Positions 1 through 6,968 of a stretch of DNA of 9,397 nt are shown piece after piece. Position numbers and translations under genes: made by a program. Numbering within the stretch: position 1 is the first letter of the stretch; the number at the start of each line of letters is the position of its first letter. Under the pieces are notes generated by a model. The model had not been told where the DNA came from. It saw nothing but the letters and a program-made list of their open reading frames with translations, and made no database searches. Source of the DNA: Acidobacteriota bacterium (GTDB lineage: Bacteria > Acidobacteriota > Blastocatellia > Pyrinomonadales > Pyrinomonadaceae); contig JAIVJP010000346.1 in assembly GCA_020199975.1 (NCBI GenBank), positions 1 through 9,397 of the forward strand, in the 5' to 3' direction.

Positions 1-454
1 CTACCAGCGTTATCAGGGGCGTGCCGATGTTTCCTCCCACCTGCACCGGCAATCCCGCATCTTTCAGCAACTCACCAATCAACGCCGTGGTGGTGGTCTT
101 GCCGTTGGTCCCGGTGATGGCCACCATGCGGCCCTTCAAAAACCGCGAAGCCAGCTCCACTTCACCGATGATTTCAGCGCCCGCTCGCTCCGCGTACCTG
201 ACCGGAATGCTTTTGACCGGCACACCGGGGCTAACCACTACGAGGTCGATATTGTCGAGCAGCCGGCTCGGCGCCTCGCCGGGAAGACAAAGTACTCCCT
301 CAGCTTTGAGGGCGACTGCTTCCGCGCTCCACTTTTCTATTGGCTTCTCATCGTTTAGGGCGACGGTCGCGCCGCGCGCGGCCAAAAACCTCGCGCAGGC
401 AATTCCGCTGCGCGCTGCGCCTATCACTAAGACTTTCTTTCCCGCCAGTTCCAA
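1..454 (-). CDS. murD: UDP-N-acetylmuramoyl-L-alanine--D-glutamate ligase MurD (5' part, runs off left edge)
   Basis: MurD adds D-glutamate to UDP-MurNAc-L-alanine in the cytoplasm, using ATP. About 151 N-terminal residues are visible. They begin MELAGKKVLVIGAARSGIA, the glycine-rich Rossmann-like first domain that holds the UDP moiety. An SPGVP motif follows near residues 75-79, and the ATP-binding P-loop GTNGKTT lies at residues 115-121. The reading frame stays open to the window edge, so roughly the last two thirds are missing here. The start is set by the sequence: an in-frame TGA lies 6-8 nt upstream of a TTG codon at 454-452, and a GAGG Shine-Dalgarno sequence sits 4 nt before that TTG, so no earlier start is possible. 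The gene is last in the visible operon, 146 nt after mraY. Those 146 nt are largely filled by an inverted heptamer element. Confidence 0.93.
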   Translation of the reverse strand, partial: MELAGKKVLVIGAARSGIACARFLAARGATVALNDEKPIEKWSAEAVALKAEGVLCLPGEAPSRLLDNIDLVVVSPGVPVKSIPVRYAERAGAEIIGEVELASRFLKGRMVAITGTNGKTTTTALIGELLKDAGLPVQVGGNIGTPLITLV

Positions 455-472
455 GCAACCTCAATGGACCGA

Positions 473-594
473 ATTGCCGATTGCCGATTGCCGATTGCCA
501 ATTTGCGATTTTCAGCAATCCTTTACCGCCCTGAGGAATCAATATGCCGCTCACCAATCACAAAATCGGCAATTGGCAATTGGCAATTGGCAAT
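473..594. repeat. Inverted heptamer-repeat element 1 (mraY-murD gap)
   Basis: Two arms of tandem 7-bp units face each other. The left arm (473-510) has ATTGCCG three times, then ATTGCCA and a decayed ATTTGCG. The right arm (564-594) has AATCGGC once and AATTGGC three times. On the opposite strand the left arm reads CGGCAAT units, so the arms are inverted copies differing mainly by one C/T transition per unit. The spacer of about 53 nt is not repetitive. The element lies wholly between the mraY stop and the murD start, so it is transcribed in the operon mRNA and could fold into a long imperfect stem. Function is unknown. Confidence 0.85.
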
Positions 595-600
595 CTGTTG

Positions 601-1624
601 TTATCTCAGCTTCAACGTCGAGAGACTTAAGAGCGCAAAGAGTATTGCCAGGATCAAAAATCGAAAGACGATTTTCGATTCGTTCCAGTCCTGCATCTCG
701 AAATGATGGTGCAGTGGGGTCATCTTAAAAAGTCGCCTGCCGGTGCCGGTGGTTCTCTTAGTCATTTTGAAAACACTCACCTGGAGCATCACCGACAAAG
801 CTTCGAGGACAAAAACGCCGCCCACCATGACCAGCATGAATTCCTGTTTCGTCAGGATACTGACGGTTCCAACCGCTCCGCCGATGGCCAGACTCCCCAC
901 GTCTCCCATGAAGATTTCCGCAGGTGGCGCGTTGTACCAAAGGAAACCAAGGCTGGCGCCGGCCATCGCGCCACAAAACACAGTCAACTCCGCCGCCTCA
1001 GGCCGGTGGGTTAGTTCCAGGTATCTTGCCCAGCGCGCATCGCTGCTCAGGTATGTGAAGCCAGTCAAAGCGGCCATGGCAATGAAGGTCACGCTAATCG
1101 CCAGTCCGTCGAGGCCATCTGTCAGGTTGACGGCATTGGACCAGCCCAACAACACGATGACAATCAATCCCAGGTAGAGATAAGGACCGATGTAGCTGAT
1201 CCCGAACGGCTCCGATGTAGTTTTCAGGAAGGGAATGCTGACATTCCATGAATAGTCGCTGGCTAAATACTTGGTGGAAGCGAAAAGAACGATCCAGACA
1301 CCAAAGGAAATCAGGAGTTGGGCCAGCAACTTCTGTCTGCCGGTGAGACCCAAGCTGCGCTGTTTGGCCATCTTCGCATAATCATCAAGAAAGCCGATCG
1401 CCGCGAACAGGAGAGTAGCGATTATGATCGTCCAGATATAGATGTTTGTTAGGCGTGCCCAGAGCAGAGTTGCCGCCAAACAAGAGGGAAAGCAGCAGGG
1501 CCGTGATCGTGGCGTAGGCGGTGCGAAAAGTGACATACTGAAAAACGTTGAGCGCCTTGATCAGAAACCAATCCTTCTCCTTGAAATGGTTGTAGAGCAG
1601 TTCGTATAAGAAGTAATAAATCAT
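601..1624 (-). pseudogene. mraY: Phospho-N-acetylmuramoyl-pentapeptide transferase MraY, with internal deletion and frameshift
   Basis: MraY transfers phospho-MurNAc-pentapeptide from UDP to undecaprenyl phosphate, giving lipid I at the inner membrane. The first 51 codons (1624-1472) encode the typical N-terminus: MIYYFLYELL at the start, then FQYVTFRTAYA and the first helix ending SLLFGG. The frame then shifts by one. From about 1476 to 601 a second frame resumes with ATLLWARLTNIYIW and carries the rest of the family: GFLDDYAK, NLTDGLDGLA, GFLWYN, MGDVGSLAIGG, PLHHHFEMQDW and the terminal TLKLR. Against E. coli MraY, the join skips about 45 residues, including the GQ-R--GP--H--K-GTPTMGG loop that contributes active-site residues. 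The missing length would have to be 2 modulo 3 (about 134 nt) to restore the frame. As written the product cannot be functional. Because the gene is normally essential and everything else looks conserved, a sequencing or assembly deletion is a strong alternative to a true pseudogene. The ATG at 1624 has only a weak GAAG before it and lies 69 nt after murF. Confidence 0.9.
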
Positions 1625-1693
1625 CTTCGGCGTTTATCCGCGGTTCAGGAATCGCTTGTCTTCAAGGCGTAAACAAAGCCACATTTCAGTGAT

Positions 1694-3172
1694 TCAGACG
1701 CTTTCCCGGACGTCCGCTAGTTCGAACCGTCGGCGAAGCGCGCTTACGATTTTGTCAGTAGCTACTCCTCGGGAACCTTTGATTAAGATCAGATCCCCTT
1801 CCTTCACTTCGTCCAACAGAGCGGCCGCGGCCTCCTGAGAGCTATCGAAATACCCAGTTGCCGTTAAGCCCGCTGCTCTTGCCCCGGCGATTATTTCTGC
1901 GGCAAGACCGCGAATCCCCCACAGGAGATCTACGCCGGTGTGCGCAATCTCACGTCCGGCTTCCCAATGCAGCCGCGCTTCGTCAGGTCCAAGCTCCAAC
2001 ATCTCACCCGCTACTACAATGCGCCGCTTCCTGGCCTCCCCCGCTTCGGCGATGGTCCTAACCATGCTAATCAAGGAACGTGGATTCGAGTTGTAGGAAT
2101 CGTCAACAACAGTAAATCCGGCGGCGAAGTTGATCGTTTCGCCGCGCATGCGCGGCGGCTTCACCTGGCGCAAAGCGTCCGCGATCGGGTGCGCTGGAAT
2201 CTGCAGGCATGTCGCCACCGCAGCAGCAGCGAGCGCGTTCATCAAGTTGTGACGGCCGCTCATTGGCAATACGGCCGACGCTTCACCCAGAGGTGTCTTG
2301 AGCCGAAACTTTACCTGACCAAGATGCTCGGTCTCGATCTCGGTGGCGGTGACCTCTGATTCGTGGTCGATGCCAAACCTAATCATGGGGCCACGGTGCT
2401 TGTCGCGCATTCTGATCACCCACTCATCGTCAGCATTCAAAACAGCAGTTCCACCAGGCTTGAGACCCTCAATCAGCTCGGACTTTGCGGCCGCGATATT
2501 CTCGATGCTTCCCAGGTATTTAAGGTGAACCGGGGCTACAATCAACTCCACCCCGATGTCGGGTGGAGTAATCTCACACAGCCGTCGGATTTCGTGCGTC
2601 GGTGAAGACATCCCCATCTCCAGCACTGCTACATCGAATTGCTCCGGCGATCTGCCGTGACGCACCATTTGTAACACCGAGAGCGGAAGGCCCAGGCCGT
2701 TGTTATAATTTCGCTCGCTCTTCAAAATGCGCAGTCCCGTACTGCCGAGAACATACGATGTCAATTCTTTCGCCGTTGTTTTCCCCGCGCTCCCGGTGAT
2801 CCCCACGACAGTCTTGCCCCAGGCTTCATAGACCCGGCGAGCCAGCGTCTGCAACGCCACAATTGCATCGTCCACTAATAGCAGCCGGTCTGCCAGTGCC
2901 CGGAGACGCTCATCGCCACGAACCCGGTCGGCACGAGCGACGGCAGCGATGGCGCCGCGGTGCAGAGCATCTGAAATGAATTCATGTGCATCAGCGAAAG
3001 CCCCATTGAAGCCGGCGCGGGCGTAATCTTCCTGCGATAACGCAAAGAAGAGTTCACCCGCGTTAACCGACCGCGAATCGATCGAAAAGTCTGCAATTTC
3101 TTTGTCAAACAACTCGGCGCTTACCTGTTCGGCAGCAGCGCCCATCAGTATCGACGCTTCTCGGACATTCAC
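1694..3172 (-). CDS. murF: UDP-N-acetylmuramoyl-tripeptide--D-alanyl-D-alanine ligase MurF
   Basis: MurF joins D-Ala-D-Ala to the UDP-MurNAc-tripeptide in the cytoplasm, making the pentapeptide used by MraY. With the GTG start at 3172 the protein has 492 residues. The N-terminal uridine-binding part has FSIDSRSVNAGELFFAL (29-45). The P-loop is GSAGKTT (127-133), followed by ERNYNNGLGLPL (153-164), the central VAPVHLKYLGS (212-222), GRHNLMNALAAA (307-318) and the C-terminal DDSYNSNP (357-364), with KGSRG near the end. The usual family length is about 450-490, and no gap is apparent. An ATG at 3244 would add 24 residues unlike MurF. The GTG is preferred because it overlaps the stop of the upstream ORF as GTGA and matches the family start. 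One oddity: the usual TN before the VAPVH motif is replaced by LI, next to a perfect 9-bp inverted repeat. Confidence 0.95.
   Translation of the reverse strand: MNVREASILMGAAAEQVSAELFDKEIADFSIDSRSVNAGELFFALSQEDYARAGFNGAFADAHEFISDALHRGAIAAVARADRVRGDERLRALADRLLLVDDAIVALQTLARRVYEAWGKTVVGITGSAGKTTAKELTSYVLGSTGLRILKSERNYNNGLGLPLSVLQMVRHGRSPEQFDVAVLEMGMSSPTHEIRRLCEITPPDIGVELIVAPVHLKYLGSIENIAAAKSELIEGLKPGGTAVLNADDEWVIRMRDKHRGPMIRFGIDHESEVTATEIETEHLGQVKFRLKTPLGEASAVLPMSGRHNLMNALAAAAVATCLQIPAHPIADALRQVKPPRMRGETINFAAGFTVVDDSYNSNPRSLISMVRTIAEAGEARKRRIVVAGEMLELGPDEARLHWEAGREIAHTGVDLLWGIRGLAAEIIAGARAAGLTATGYFDSSQEAAAALLDEVKEGDLILIKGSRGVATDKIVSALRRRFELADVRESV
2545..2569. repeat. 9-bp inverted repeat inside murF
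   Basis: ACTCCACCC (2545-2553) and GGGTGGAGT (2561-2569) are perfect inverted copies around a 7-nt centre. They fall in the murF codons just before the VAPVH motif. The right arm as transcribed covers the residues that precede the unusual LI substitution. A 9-bp palindrome could occur by chance in a window this size. Confidence 0.6.
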
Positions 3173-3450
3173 GTTATTCCAGCCTCGTCCAAGCTTTCCG
3201 CTCTTGCCTCGACGACACCCGGACTTCGCGACATCTCGGTGCAAGCCTCAACTTTGCAAGCAACTGAAATTCCGGCCACCGGCTCAACCGTTTCGATCCG
3301 ACCTTTTTGATCGGCACGAATCATACGCAATCGCTTCCTACAGGCTTCCACTCTAGAGCTTACTCCATTTTCAGAACTGTCTCTGCTCAAGCTGCGATGG
3401 GGGATCATCTTTGGCTCCCTGAAGTTCAGATTTGTTAAGGACATCCTCAT
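3169..3450 (-). CDS. Hypothetical 93-residue protein in the murE slot
   Basis: I do not recognise this protein. It lies between ftsI and murF, where murE is normally found, but shows no MurE motif (no P-loop, no DNPR-type sequence). Support for coding is contextual. It begins 31 nt after the ftsI stop with GAG a few bases before the ATG, and its TGA overlaps the murF GTG start as GTGA, the pattern of translational coupling. The product is hydrophilic and mostly basic, with no membrane segment or signal peptide. It contains VEAC at residues 34-37 and 67-70 and VEAR at 80-83, written with different synonymous codons. Third-position GC is only about 54%, with several AGA and AGG arginine codons, so codon use gives little support. 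It could be a real small gene, the remnant of a replaced gene, or chance open frame left where murE was lost. Confidence 0.4.
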   Translation of the reverse strand: MRMSLTNLNFREPKMIPHRSLSRDSSENGVSSRVEACRKRLRMIRADQKGRIETVEPVAGISVACKVEACTEMSRSPGVVEARAESLDEAGIT

Positions 3451-3481
3451 GATCTCGCAACCTTAATCGGTACGAGCAGAT

Positions 3482-5428
3482 TCAGTTGGCCCTGGCGAAG
3501 TCAACAGAGACTACCTGGACGGATCCGATCTCTGTGCCCGGCGCCGGACTCTGGCGTACCACGGCGCCATCACCCCGAGCCTCCACTTGCAGTCCCAGCT
3601 GCGCGCATGCGCGCGCTACGTCCCGAACACTTCGGCCGCGCAAATCCGGCATCAAGACTCCCTTGCTGCCGGCCACCGCATAAATGATCTCTCCGCCCCT
3701 TCCGTCGCGACGAGCGACGGAAGGGATAGTGGCCTTGCGAGCGTCTTCCACTCGAGTTCGCTCTTCCTGAGCTTTGGCTGCCTCGGGACTCTGCACTGCG
3801 GGCGCTGACTGGGCCAGATGATCCGACTCTAAGTCGAGCTTCGTATCGGGAGCGACCCCCAGGTCCGGCAAAATCTGTTCGGCTATTTCACGGAAGACCG
3901 GCGCAGCCACGTCGCCACCGTGATAGGCGCCGGCCGGTTCGTCAATCACAACGATGATCACGACCGCGGGGTTTTCCACCGGAGCGAAACCAACAAACGA
4001 TGCAATATGCTTTGTTGTCGAATATGTCTTCGTCTTCGGGTCTATCTTCTGCGCTGTGCCAGTCTTGCCAGCCGCGCTGTAACCGTCCAGTTGGGCCAGT
4101 TTGGCGGTCCCATTCACGGTTACTTGCTCGAGCATCATGCGCAAAGCGCGCGCTGTTTCCGGAGTGACCACGCGTCGCTGTTCCGGATTTGAACGATATT
4201 CGCTAGTTCCTGAGGATGTTCGAATTTCGCGGACCAGATGAGGAGCCACCCGCACACCGTCGTTTGCCAGGACACCGAACGCAGCAGCCATCTGAAGCGG
4301 AGTTACGCCAATCTCCTGACCGATAGCAATGGATCCAATCGACGACGCCTGCCAGCGCGTCACGGGCCGCAGCAAGCCCGGTGTCTCGCCCGGGAGCTCA
4401 ATACCGGTGCGCGAACCAAAGCCAAAACGAGTGATGAATTCATGCATGGTAGCGTCGCCCACACGCAGTCCAAGTTTGATGGCTGCTACATTGCTCGACT
4501 TGGCAAGTGCATCGGCGACTGTCAAAGTGCCAAAGGACCTATGATCGCGAATTGTTCTCCCGGCAATGGTAATCGCGCCCATCTGGCAGTCGATGCGATC
4601 CTCAGGCTTGACCAGACCCTTTTCGATGGCCGCAGAAAAAGAGACGATTTTGAAAGTGGATCCCGGCTCGTAGATATTCTGCAGTGCCCAGTTGGATCGT
4701 GCTTCTGGCCAGACAGCTCCGACGTCAATCGTGAGAACAATCGCTTGCCCGGGCTTTGAGGGAAGCTCGAAACTTTCATAAACATTCCCACTTGAATCCT
4801 TCTCGACGAAGAGTTTTCCCGCTTCACCGCTAATCTTTTCGTTATAAACTTGTTCCACTCCACCTAGTCCCGCACCATCAAGCCCGACAAAGCCCAGGAC
4901 ATGTGCCGCCAGTGAACCGTTGGGGTAGAAACGCTTCGGCTCCGTGCGGAAGTGAACACCAGGCAAGCCAAAACCTTGGATCTTTCCTGCTTGATCGTCA
5001 GACAACCGCCGCGCCAACCATAGGAATCTGCGACCACCATCCTTCGCCTGCGCAAGCTGACCGACCAAACTCTTTTCGTCTAGCTTGAGTACTGAGGTCA
5101 GTCGACTTGCAACACAAGCGATGTCGCCGGGCGTTTCAAGTTCTGCTGGATCGACGAAGATGGATGCGGTTTGAATGCTTCGTGCAAGCTCACGATCGTG
5201 CCGGTCAAGTAGTTGTCCACGTTCGGGGGGCGTCTCCACGACAAATTGCTGCTGCCGTTGAGCGCGCCCGAGCAATCTGTCGTGGTCGGAGATCTGCAGG
5301 TAGATCAGACGGACACTAATCGCCAGCATCCAACTGGCAATAAACGCCGCGACAAAAAGCGCGCGGCGTATTGAAGCGTCAGGTCGAGTGTTCGATTCAG
5401 CGGAAAGGCGTGCCAACATCGCCGACAT
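3482..5428 (-). CDS. ftsI: Septal peptidoglycan transpeptidase FtsI (PBP3 family) with one PASTA domain; in-frame internal gap
   Basis: FtsI is the class B penicillin-binding protein that cross-links septal peptidoglycan on the outer face of the inner membrane. The 648 residues contain a membrane anchor (about 21-43), the dimerisation region with RGQLLDRHDRELA (70-82), the transpeptidase domain, a low-complexity linker (about 525-585) and one C-terminal PASTA domain (about 589-645). The catalytic motifs are present: S257-T-F-K260, S311-S-N313 and K455-T-G457. However, the chain passes from VLTID (231-235) almost directly to NWALQNIYEPGSTFK. In E. coli FtsI about 56 residues lie between the equivalent points, here about 9, so roughly 45 residues at the start of the catalytic domain are missing in frame. 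The start at ATG 5428 has an AAGGG sequence just upstream; another ATG lies 9 nt inside. The gene is 80 nt after ftsL. The gap may be an assembly deletion, since its loss should harm the fold. Confidence 0.93.
   Translation of the reverse strand: MSAMLARLSAESNTRPDASIRRALFVAAFIASWMLAISVRLIYLQISDHDRLLGRAQRQQQFVVETPPERGQLLDRHDRELARSIQTASIFVDPAELETPGDIACVASRLTSVLKLDEKSLVGQLAQAKDGGRRFLWLARRLSDDQAGKIQGFGLPGVHFRTEPKRFYPNGSLAAHVLGFVGLDGAGLGGVEQVYNEKISGEAGKLFVEKDSSGNVYESFELPSKPGQAIVLTIDVGAVWPEARSNWALQNIYEPGSTFKIVSFSAAIEKGLVKPEDRIDCQMGAITIAGRTIRDHRSFGTLTVADALAKSSNVAAIKLGLRVGDATMHEFITRFGFGSRTGIELPGETPGLLRPVTRWQASSIGSIAIGQEIGVTPLQMAAAFGVLANDGVRVAPHLVREIRTSSGTSEYRSNPEQRRVVTPETARALRMMLEQVTVNGTAKLAQLDGYSAAGKTGTAQKIDPKTKTYSTTKHIASFVGFAPVENPAVVIIVVIDEPAGAYHGGDVAAPVFREIAEQILPDLGVAPDTKLDLESDHLAQSAPAVQSPEAAKAQEERTRVEDARKATIPSVARRDGRGGEIIYAVAGSKGVLMPDLRGRSVRDVARACAQLGLQVEARGDGAVVRQSPAPGTEIGSVQVVSVDFARAN
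3697..3725. repeat. Perfect 12-bp inverted repeat in the ftsI linker
   Basis: CCCTTCCGTCGC (3697-3708) and GCGACGGAAGGG (3714-3725) are exact inverted copies around the 5-nt loop GACGA. As coded it gives part of IPSVARRDGRGG (about residues 568-579), in the variable linker between the transpeptidase and PASTA domains. A 12-bp perfect stem with so short a loop is unlikely by chance in 9.4 kb. It may be a small palindromic insertion tolerated in the linker, or an mRNA hairpin. Confidence 0.8.
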
Positions 5429-5508
5429 GGATCCCTTCTAACAATACCGCCAGGGAACAGCACCAACCTTGACGACGTCGCTCAGGGTGGCGTAGTTTCA
5501 AGCAACTG

Positions 5509-5898
5509 CTAACGTTTGAACGTAGCGGCAGGATTAATAAGGGCCGTGGCCAGGGGAAGCCGTCTCTGTTCGTTCGCCCTCTGAGTTCCAACCTGTCCGA
5601 CCTTCAGCGGCTTCAGGCCTAGTTGACGTGCCGCAGATTCCAACCGAGCCGGGGCGGATACTTGTTCCTTCTCGAGCAGTAATCGCTGTTGCTCTGCCAG
5701 TAGCTGTTGCCGTTCATTGCGCAGACTCTCGCTCTCGTACCCGAATTGAACCGCCGCGAAATGCTGCCGCGCCGCGAATACAAAACCAACGGCCAACACG
5801 AGGCCGCAACAAAGCAACATTACCAGACGGGAGAGCGCGCGAAAGTCACGTTCGCGACGGACACCAGTGTTTCGCTGTTTTGAAGGAAGGCTTTGCAT
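5509..5898 (-). CDS. ftsL: Small bitopic division protein, FtsL-like
   Basis: This is a 129-residue protein with a short basic cytoplasmic tail (1-22), one hydrophobic helix (about 23-43) and a periplasmic segment rich in Leu, Glu, Gln and Arg (about 48-92) that looks like a coiled coil, followed by a short tail. That architecture and its place between rsmH and ftsI are those of FtsL, which forms a coiled coil with FtsB and recruits and activates FtsI/FtsW at the septum. FtsL sequences diverge strongly, so the assignment rests on topology and position more than on residues. The ATG at 5898 follows GGAG by 7 nt, and the gene begins 23 nt after the rsmH stop, so the two are probably co-transcribed. 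Confidence 0.82.
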   Translation of the reverse strand: MQSLPSKQRNTGVRRERDFRALSRLVMLLCCGLVLAVGFVFAARQHFAAVQFGYESESLRNERQQLLAEQQRLLLEKEQVSAPARLESAARQLGLKPLKVGQVGTQRANEQRRLPLATALINPAATFKR

Positions 5899-5921
5899 TC
5901 GTAGGCTCCAGCTTTCCGGGG

Positions 5922-6929
5922 CTAGGCATTATCGGACGAGTGTGAGAACTCCTGGGACACTCGTCCTGTTAAAGAGAGTTTCCGGCAAGCCCGCAACTTT
6001 GCACTACGCGCACGCGGATTCTGCTCTACCTCGAGTTCATCAGGAACAACCGGACGCCTTGTTAGGATTTCAACTGCCCGCCGGGCGCCACAGGAGCAAA
6101 CAGGAACTCGTGACGGGCACTGGCAGTGGCCGGAGAGCCGGCGAAGTTCCTGCTTGATAATTCGATCCTCGAGCGAATGGAAACTAATCGCTACGAATCG
6201 GCCGTCCGGTTGTAAAAGATCTATCGCTGCGGCAACGAATTGATCCAACCCTGCGAGCTCGCGATTGACTGCTATGCGCAAAGCCTGGAAGGTTCGCGTT
6301 GCCGGATGAATAGATCTGGTCTTGCTATAGCCGGCTGCGCGTTGCACGAGCTCCGCCAGGGCTTTGGTTGTTTGAATCGGCTCCCCTCGTTCGCGACTTT
6401 CAACGATCCATTTGGCAATGCGGCGTGAGCGTCGCTCTTCGCCATACTCAAAAAGAATCCTGGCTATCTCTGCTTCCGACTGGTGCCGCAGCAACTCGGC
6501 GGCAGTCTCTGCCCCGCTCGCTGGATTCATGCGCATATCCAGCGGAGCGTCGTAGCGAAAACTAAACCCTCTCGTGGCGGAATCAAATTGCACTGATGAA
6601 ACGCCGAGATCAGCCAGCACTCCCTGCACTTGCTTCTCTCCGGCCTCACCCACGATCGCGGTAATCTCCCGGAAGTTCGCCTGGACAGGACGAAATCGGT
6701 TTCCAAACCGCGCCAGGCGTTTACTCGCATAGTTGAGCGCCTCCTTGTCGAGGTCGATCCCGATTACGCGAGCCTCAGTGGAGCTTTCCAGAATCGCTTC
6801 GGTATGACCGCCTAGTCCTACTGTGCAATCGACGAAGAGACCTCCCCGATCAGGAGCAAGGAATTGCATGGTCTCTTCTGGCAGCACGGAGCGATGGGGC
6901 GCGCCTTTGCCCCCCAAAGGCGCAGCCAT
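5922..6929 (-). CDS. rsmH: 16S rRNA (cytosine(1402)-N(4))-methyltransferase RsmH (MraW)
   Basis: RsmH methylates N4 of C1402 in the ribosomal P site using S-adenosylmethionine. The 335-residue protein starts HRSVLPEE near residue 12 and has the SAM-binding stretch VDCTVGLGGHTEAIL (33-47) with the acidic loop GIDLDKEAL. It also has LADLGVSSVQFD and FSFRYDAPLDMRM, the HPATRTFQALRIAVNREL block, ISFHSLEDRIIKQ and the NPRARSAKLRA tail. An insert with four cysteines (HCQCPSRVPVCSCG) lies before the EILTRRP segment and could be a small metal-binding knuckle; similar cysteine-rich inserts occur in some RsmH lineages. The length is normal. Start choice: ATG 6929 is used, though in-frame GTG codons at 6932 and 6935 directly precede it, and the Shine-Dalgarno sequence is weak (a GGGG about 8 nt upstream). 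Codons 3-10 form a strong hairpin. Confidence 0.96.
   Translation of the reverse strand: MAAPLGGKGAPHRSVLPEETMQFLAPDRGGLFVDCTVGLGGHTEAILESSTEARVIGIDLDKEALNYASKRLARFGNRFRPVQANFREITAIVGEAGEKQVQGVLADLGVSSVQFDSATRGFSFRYDAPLDMRMNPASGAETAAELLRHQSEAEIARILFEYGEERRSRRIAKWIVESRERGEPIQTTKALAELVQRAAGYSKTRSIHPATRTFQALRIAVNRELAGLDQFVAAAIDLLQPDGRFVAISFHSLEDRIIKQELRRLSGHCQCPSRVPVCSCGARRAVEILTRRPVVPDELEVEQNPRARSAKLRACRKLSLTGRVSQEFSHSSDNA
6901..6923 (-). other. 9-bp hairpin directly after the rsmH start codon
   Basis: GCGCCTTTG (6901-6909) and CAAAGGCGC (6915-6923) are perfect inverted copies around five identical C residues on the plus strand. In the mRNA the stem begins 3 nt after the ATG at 6929 and has a G5 loop. 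A GC-rich stem this close to the start codon could limit ribosome loading on rsmH. The repeat is seen; the regulatory role is inferred. Confidence 0.6.
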
Positions 6930-6968
6930 CACCACCGCCCCGTGATCTTGTTCAAAGAACTATCTGCG

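Noticed and set aside
473..594. Tandem repeats as a CRISPR array
   Set aside because: Units are 7 bp and directly adjacent, with no unique spacers of constant length, and no cas gene is present.
21..728. Plus-strand ORF of 235 codons
   Set aside because: It lies antisense to murD, heptamer element 1 and the end of mraY, and its translation resembles no family.
3173..3244. 24-residue N-terminal extension of MurF from the ATG at 3244
   Set aside because: The extra residues are basic and unlike any MurF start; the GTG at 3172 matches the family start and forms the GTGA overlap.
4238..4759. Plus-strand ORF of 173 codons
   Set aside because: It is antisense to the conserved transpeptidase domain of ftsI and is a frame shadow.
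5429..5508. Possible degenerate hairpin repeat in the ftsL-ftsI gap (CCTGAGCGACGTCG region)
   Set aside because: The arms pair only in short pieces with mismatches, too weak to call.
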